A stretch of 60,000 nt of DNA from Cryptomeria japonica (lineage: Eukaryota; Streptophyta; Pinopsida; Cupressales; Cupressaceae), in contig NC_081407.1 in NCBI RefSeq assembly GCF_030272615.1, positions 99,309,897 to 99,369,896 on the forward strand, given 5' to 3'. Below the pieces are notes generated by a model that saw nothing but the letters and a program-made list of their open reading frames with translations, was not told where the DNA came from and made no database searches. This document shows positions 11,601-20,600 of this stretch, piece by piece. The position numbers were made by a program, and so were the translations under genes. Positions within the stretch are counted from its first letter, which is position 1. Every line of letters begins with the position of its first letter.

Positions 11601-14600
11601 GGCATCTTGATACTTATTTTAATTAATATGTATGGCTAAAATGAGCATTAAATTAAAGTAATTTGTTAGTTTCTTGTTTGACTCATGTGCTTTATTTGTG
11701 CGCTTTGTAAGTGAGGAGCTTGAATGTTGGAAAATTTTTTAAGTTGTATTTTTGTGAGAGAAGATGTTTTCTGCTCATGAGTTTCTATATTCTAACTCTA
11801 GTCTGAGATTTTCCTAGATTTTCGTAACTTATCATGGTAAGTTGAAAAATGTCTTTATCTTTTGATTTACTGAAAATTTTCGGATACAGTTAGTTGCCTT
11901 TATGGTATGTAGTACTGCGGAGGTCAATATCTTGTCAAATTAAGTTTGAGAATATGAAAGATTGAAGCAGCCATGTCTTTCTTACTATTATTTTTTAAAA
12001 TTTCCTGTCTCCATAGCAGTCGAGGCTTTTGCACTCATTCTAATAGTTTTTAGGAGGGAATAAATATGTAAACCAAATTTGTTAATAGTCCAAGGAAAAA
12101 CTATTCTAGTATTGATAACTGTCAGAAATAGCTTTTAAACAAATATACTTTTATTGTACCCGTACAGTTTCACTTGTGTTTGTAGGCTATGGTGGATGTT
12201 GCTAGAGAAGTTGGGGCAGATGCAGTTGCACATGGATGCACAGGAAAAGGAAACGATCAGGTTTGGTTCTATAGGGATTTGGTTTTAAGAATTGCTGGCG
12301 TTTCATATATAAGCTAAATTGAAGTGTTGTATTCTACTGCAGGTTCGGTTTGAGTTAACTTTCTTTGCACTAAATCCAAAACTGAATGTTTTGGCACCTT
12401 GGCGTGAGTGGGATATAAAAGGAAGAGAAGATGCAATTGAGTACGCTAAAAGACATAGAGTTCCTGTTCCAGTAACTAAGAAATCAATTTACAGCAGAGA
12501 TCGAAACCTATGGCATCTTAGTCATGAGGTGATATGAATTTCTTTCCTCTTGTTTTTCTGTGAGGTGCTTGCAAAGAGTTGTAGCTTCACTTAGGCTTAC
12601 TGATCTGTATAACTGCATTCATACGAACATTTGCATTGAGTGTTAAATTTGATGATCAGATTATAATTTCAAAATTGTTTGTCTATGAACAAGTTTCTCC
12701 TTTTAGGATGGAACCTATACAGTTCAAACTTATGAGTTTAATCTATCTTAATGAGGATCTGCAGTACCTAGATGAACCTGGACAGAAGAGGGAGAATTCA
12801 ATTGATTGATGACTGTGTAAGACAATGACAGAGGTCATGAACTGCTGTTGATTCTGGACAGTTCGAATATGAGAAAGTGGGACAGAATTATTAACCTTCG
12901 ATCTTCTGCACTTGTTTTTTCTGTTAGAATAGAGGGAGAGATTGAACAGAGATATGTAGTATAATATCCAATCCAACCAACATGTCTAGATTAACAGAGA
13001 TATGTAGTATAATATCCAATCCAACCATCACTACTCTCCCTTAGAATTGGTTAGAGATAAACACGTCTAGATTAACTATCACGACTCTCCATAAACATGT
13101 CTAAAAGATAGCTTTAGATAATACGGATCAATTAAGGAATCAGACTAATATAAATTGAATTATAGAATCAGTTAATATACATTTGAGTATAAAATCAAAC
13201 TGATTTAATCGATTCATAGAATCGAACTAACAGTAACCATATGTTGATCGATTCATAGAATCAATTCATACACTAATCCATCTGTTTATATTAATCAATT
13301 CATAAATCGTATTATAATTAAATACTATTTAATCTTAACAATATAACATTCATTTGTAAACTAAGTTCTCTAAGGCTGATTAGGCCAGTTAGACAACTTA
13401 GTTTACACTGATCAGATTACTGATTGATGCTAATCTAAAAACACTCCCTCTTAGCTAGGGAGGTAATCTACTGAAGATCTAAGTCACAAAGGTATCACTT
13501 CACTGTGATAACAAACAACATGGAATATCAATAGACATTACCTCATGTGATGTCCATCATTATGGCTTATCCACTTATATCACCTCACATGATATCAACC
13601 ATAGAGATTTCCTCAAGTAATATCCACCATTATGGCTTATCCATAGATATCACCTCACATGATATCCACAATTATGGTATATGTACAGATATTACTTATT
13701 GCATGTAAAATTCATCTTAGTAACAATGTATTAATTAGAAATCAAAGGGAAATCACAAATCCCTATCCAATCAAAGAATCTAACAAACAAGACAATGAAA
13801 TAATGCAATATCAAACAAAATATTGCATTATAATAATTCAATAAAAACTCCTTATTCCAAGATTGCATATCGTTTCCATTGCTCTTCTCTTCTCTGTGGT
13901 ATAATGACTATCAGATATTGCGCTGGTAACCTGCAAGTGACACAAAGATTCTGCAAGTGACACAAAGATTCGAAGTTCGTGATTATTGAAAATGGAGATT
14001 GGATGCTCAATTTATAGAAAATTGGATGAGATTGATTGAAAGGTGGAACAGATTGATCAAGAGGTGGAATTTAGGTGAGCTCACATGAAAATTGATAGTT
14101 GAACTGTTGATTGGAGTGAAACTCAATAGATTGAATAGATTAATTGAGTCAACAGATTGAGATAAAGTTGACGGAAAGAAGAAAAAGAATGATTGGAGGA
14201 AATAAAGAGGATGAAAGCTTAATTTAGAAAAAGAAAGATATAAATAGAGATTGGAGAGATAAATGATTTAATTAATTAATTGATTAAATTAATTAATTTA
14301 ACATGTGCTTGCATTTAGATTTAGATTTTCAATTTAATCTTTGTATGAGATTTATTCAAATAATTGAATTTAAATAAATTTAATTTAGCATTTGAATATA
14401 TTTAGAACTTGACTTTGATTTTCAATTTGGTTTTTCAAATCATGCACATGTAATGAATTTGGAAGAAATTAGAAGAGTATGAAATTAAATGAAATTAGTA
14501 TCTGGGGATTTGGAATTGAAGAATTAATTAGTTAATTAAATAATTTAAATAAACTATTTAATTATGTAGAAATGGAATTTAATTAAATAATAAAGATTAT

Positions 14601-17600
14601 TTAAATTAAATGATTAAAATCATAATTAATTAAATAATAAATATTTAATTAATATTTAGAAAAGGGTTGAATGATTAGATGATTAGAGATAGAAATTGAA
14701 AATAGAAATAATTTATTTAAATAATAAAGATTATTTAAATTGGGGAATTAACCACAATTAATTAAATAATAAATATTTGAATGATTAGATGATTAGAGAT
14801 AAAAATTGAAAATAGAAATAATTTATTTAAATAATAAAGATTATTTAAATTGGGGAATTAACCACAATTAATTAAATAATAAATATTTAATTAATATTTA
14901 GAAAATGGTTAAAATGATTAAATGATGAAAGAATAAGTGAATGATTAGAGGATTAGAGATAGAAATTGAAAATAGAAATAATTTATTTTAAATAATAAAG
15001 ATTATTTAAATTGGGGAATTAACCACAATTAATTAAATAATAAATATTTAATTAATATTTAGAAAATGGTTAAAATGAAATGATGAAAGAATAAGAAATA
15101 GAATAATTAGTAAGATGATGAGAAAATATGAAATTAAAAGAATGAGATTAATTAAATTAATTAAAAAATTAAAGAATTATTTAATCAATTAGAGGAATAA
15201 TTAATATATGATCAATGAGACATTTTTAGGTGTCTACATTTGCCCCTCTTTGAGACAAAGTCGAAACGACATTGTTTCAAAGAAAACGAAAAAACTCCTA
15301 CCCCAGTATGCCTTGGTGATACTTAGGGTGTAATGCCCCCTCGAGAGATTGTTTATGCATTAAAGATAGGTGATTTGAAGATGATATTGTGATAGAATAT
15401 GAGAGAATGAACTTTAGAATGAAAATGATTTAGAAAGAGATGATGAGAGAAGAATCAACAAACTAGCAATAAACAGATGAGATGAAAATGAAAAAGAAAT
15501 TGAATGAATCATGAACCTGTGTCATTATTTATTGCACAATACATATTCATCACTGAGCCTTATCATTGAACAATGGAGCTTAGCACATCAGGGTATAAAG
15601 AACCAGGATGTAAAGATAATCTCATTGCAGAAACAGACACGTAGCAGACAAGCAACAAACAAAGAAAAAGATAATGCCCATCATAGCTCCTCTAGTCACT
15701 TGTGGACATCCTTGAGTAGCATAGGAACATAATTTGTCGCCAAATGATAAAAGATAAAGACTGACTAGGACAAAACTCGGCAGCTATATTGACCTTGTGC
15801 CTTCGTTCTCAGTTGCTTGATGTGATGGTTGATAATGTCTGATCTCAGAAAGTTGAGGACTTCGTTTAAGACTGACCTGTTTGATTTCGAGTGCATCCTT
15901 TTTTGTTTAAGACAAGATAACGATCACTTTGATATGGATATGATATGATTGATAAGACAGTTTGAACAGTTTATTGCAGATGTTTGATTGGATAGTCGTA
16001 TTCTTCGTTAACTTCGTGTGAAGTGTTTGCTGGATATTTGCTAGGGTATTTGTTTCTCACAAGACATTTTATTGCAAGTTTTTTGATTGATTGATTTTCG
16101 ATTTTTAGTTCTTGTCCAAAAGATTTTTTGATGTTTTTGGATTATGTAGATCGATAATTGAATGTTTTTGGTTGATTTTCAGGACATTATATGGATGTTT
16201 TTGGTTGATTTTTCTGGACATTATATGAATGTTTTTGGGATTTTATTGTTTTCAATGTTTTTGGATTTTGAGTTTTTCATTTTTTTTGATATTTTGAGTG
16301 TTTTTGATTGCAGATGTTTGACTGGATAGTCGTATTCTTTGTTAACTTCGTGTGTAGTGTTTGTTGGATATCTGCTAGGGTATTTGTTTCTCACAAGTCA
16401 TTTTATTGCAAGTTTTTTGATTGATTGATTGATTTTCGATTTTTAGTTCTTTTCCAAGAGATTTTTCGATATTTGAATGTTTTTGGTTGATTTTTCTGGA
16501 CATTATATGGATGTTTTGGGATTTTATTGTTTTCAATGTTTTTGATATTTTGAAGGACTTTTTAAGATTTTTTTTAGGACTTTATAGGATTTTTAAGACT
16601 TTTTATGATTTTTAGAAATTTTTTCAGGACTTTATATGATTTTTTAGGATTTTTTTTCAAGACTTTATATGATTTTTATGATTTTTTCAGTTATGCACCT
16701 AGTGTGCAAACCTACATGACATGATGATTTGCAGAATGCATGTGGAAACAAATTAATTTTTGGTATGACCTATGTTAATGCAATATGCATGATAAAGATG
16801 CATTTCCTATTTGAACAAGGTTGACTGTGTTTGTTTTAACATTTGTAATACACCAATTGAATGGAGGTGCAAAACATTTCATAGATAAGCGATCAATCGA
16901 TTCGTAAGGCCCTTTGGAACATTCAACTCAACACACTTAGTGACTAGGATTTACAAATGGAAACGCGAAAAACTTCCACATTGGTTCTTGAAACTTTGAT
17001 CTTCTTTTGGCCATGTGTGTGCAGATGAGTTAATTCCTGCTTTTGTGTTCACTAAAGATTCTTAGCATCCTATATGACTAGCTACATGGATTATCCTAAC
17101 TTCAAAAGCATCCCGAATAAAGCCTCGCTGCCAGCAAGCCTTGAGAGCTCCGACGAGGTTATAGACTGTAATTGTTTAAATATTGCTCCATTGCTAATAG
17201 GCGTTCATAGACTTGATGAAGTTACTTGCATGTTCCCATAGTCAAGCTTTTTGGCGCACTCGTATGCGTCCTTGAGATGAATTTGGCATAGCATTTTTTA
17301 TTTTTGTTTTCTTGCCTTGCCTTGTAAGTAATGAAACCTACTTGGGTGTGACAATTACAACGACACTGAACTAGTCATATGATCAATTAGATGCCTAGAA
17401 TGAATTAGAGATCTTTTTATTGAGATATAGCAATTGATGGATTTTGGGTTAACAAGTTTCAAATAGTGAAATCACTACCCAACCATAAGTAAAGCGTCAT
17501 CACAGGCTAATGTTGAAAATGAATGACTTTAGAACCTCAAAGACTTCATGTCCGAATATCTAAGAAAGGAGATGACCCTTGTTTCTCTTGAATGCAAACG

Positions 17601-20600
17601 AATGATAAACTTGGACAGTTGCTTTGTTTTGTTGGTGCTGCTATATGAAAATGCAAAAACTTTGAGAATGTGATGCATTTGAAAAAGAAACTATATGTAA
17701 TGCAATGCTTTAAATAATATGATATGCAATGCGGAAAGTAAAACCTAAACTAACCCAGCCCTTAGGTATAATATTTGTGTAGGTAGTTTATTGGTCTTTG
17801 TTTGAAGAGTCGGATAAAGATGTGTTTTTCAATAGGATATAAGGACTCAACTAAGTGTACACGTTCAACATCTCCAATGTTTATTTTCTTAGTTTTTGGA
17901 TTTTGTGGATCATTACAGGGAAATCTAGCTCTGGAACCCATGAATTCAGCTATAGCGTTATCATTTTCAAAGACATCTAGTTGTGGTAGATTTTCTTGCC
18001 CCTAGTCTTTCAAGTGTGGGTATATGAGACAAATTGATTCTAGTTCTGAATTTGTGACATGAGCGGGTGTTATGCTTGTTTTTGTCCCTACATTAGCATT
18101 TGATGATAGCTCACATACAATTGTTGACAAGTTGCTTTGTGTAGTATGATCTGGATTGGTGATTTCATTGATAAGGGGTTCATGAACAACTTGTGTAGAG
18201 GGATTGGGATCACTAGGAGAAATGGTAAGTTTGTTTGAGAGGGAATATTGTGAAGAACATGGAGGATTATGACATGGAGATGAAGGGATAGAGGGATTTT
18301 GATCAGGATTTGGAGAAATAATGGGATCTTATTTAGGACATGAAGGTAAAGGTATGATTTGATCTCGGTTTGTAAAGGGATTATTAGGGAGGATGGAAGG
18401 GATGTCTTGATCTTGCTTAGGAGGTGGATGTTGAGTGGGACTTGAAAGGACACTTTGTTCTTGAGATGAAAGGGTTTGATTATGAATGGAATAGAAAATA
18501 GTGAGGGGATCATCATAAGATTCTTGGTCTGTGGGATCTTGATCAAAAATTGGGTAGGATGGAAGTGGTTGTTCTTGATCTTTATTTGTTTCAGGACTCA
18601 TTTCTTCTGATTTTGGATCATCCTCTTGACACGGGGAAGGAATTTGGAAATGCATGGGAGATTGTTGGAATGTTTCAACATTTTGGCCTAATGAAGAAGA
18701 ATTTTGAATGAGATCCTTTGAATCATGACTTGAATTAGATTGGATTTGTACGATGGATTGCCCTTGGGAGGTTGTGTTATTAGATAGAGATGGCATGGAT
18801 TGGTCTTGTCCAACTTCAAGGGATGATGAAATGGTGGATGGATATGGTTGATTTGGGCTTTGGTTGAAAGGAGTATGATTTTGCGTGAAAGATGTTTGAT
18901 TTTGGTTGAATAAATTTTGATTTGGACTTTGGTTGAAGGGGGTTTGATTTTGGTTGAATAAATTTTGATTTGGACTTTGGTTGAAGGGGGTTTGATTTTG
19001 GTTGAAAGAGGTTTGAATGTTGGATTGATGTGAATTTTGATTTGGACTTTGGTAGATGGGGTTTGATTTTGATTCAAAATGCAAGCTATATTCTAGGTTA
19101 TCTTTCTTTTATCTATGTATTATATATTTAATACGATAAATCTGATTATCTTCTTCTATATTGCAGGTGAGAGGAGCATTTATTGATTTCGATGTCTTTC
19201 TCACAAATGTCATTTGATATATATATGAAGGCAAGGAGGATCAAGAGGATCATGATTGATCAAGACATTACTTGATCGCACCCTTTGACTATCGTAGCAT
19301 TTACCAAATGGTGTGTACTTAGCAAATCACCCGATACTTAATTGGTGTGACTATCATATGCAACATAATCGATATTAATCGGTATGTATTAGTTAAGCCC
19401 GATAATCAGCAGTGTTCACCGTTTAATATATCAACCGATATTAATCGGTGATCACCGTTTAATATATATCAACCGATATTAATCGGTGATCACAATTTAG
19501 TATAATAACCGATATTAATCGGATTACATACATTTATAATGTAAACCGATACCAATCGGTATTCTGTGCTATGAGCATTGATCAAACTTTACAAGTATGA
19601 TTGAACATATATAAATGAAGAGTGATCATCAAATGAAGGAACAATAGCTTGAAGTTTTTCATCATAGTTTAATCGATAGGATAGATGATTGAATGAGAGA
19701 TTTCATTTATCTCTCATTCAATCATTTATCTTACCGATGCTATTATGCATTAACAGGTTATCTATCTTCATCGCTGTCTTCTACATGATGAATAAGTTGT
19801 ATTAGATTGCATACAGTCTCAGGGCCTTTTCCCGGGTTTCGTACCTGCTCTGATACCATGTTAAATTTGGTGATCAGATTATAATTTCAAAATTGTTTGT
19901 CTATGAACAAGTTTCTTCTCTTAGGATGGAACCTATACAGTTCAAACTTATGAGTTTAATCTATCTTAATGAGGATCTGCAGTACCTAGATGAACCACGA
20001 CACAAGAGGGAGAATTCAATTGATTGAGGTCATGAACTGCTGTTGATTCTGGATAGTTCGAATATGAGAAAGTGGGACAGAATTAACCTTAGATCTTCTG
20101 CAGTTGTTTTTTCTAGGGAGATGTAGTTTTTTATAGTTCGAATATCCAATCCAACCAACATGTCTCTCTAACCATCACGACTCTCCCTTAGAATTGGTTA
20201 GACATAAACATGTCTAACTTAACCATCACAACTCTCCATAAACACGTCTAACTTAACCATCATGACTCTCCATAAACACGTCTAAAGACAGGTTTAGATA
20301 ATACGGATCAATTAAGGAATCAGACTAGTATAAATTGAATTATAGAATCGGTTAATATACATCTGAGTATATAAGATCAAACTGATTTAATCGATTCATA
20401 GAATCAAACTAATAGTAACCATATGTTGATCGATTCATACACTAATTGATCTGTTTATATCAGTGTTCCACGGGGATGCGTCCCCCCCCTTTTTGGCCGC
20501 GTCTCCGAGATGGGGGGATGGGGACATGACGTCCCTCGCCGCCGCCACCCAAGTGCCGCCGGAGAAAAATATAGGGGGGAAACTGTGCCGATAGAAGTAG

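Noticed and set aside
14260-15200. Candidate satellite or CRISPR-like array
   Set aside because: The repeats are long AT-rich units inside an LTR, with no short conserved repeat and unique spacer pattern.
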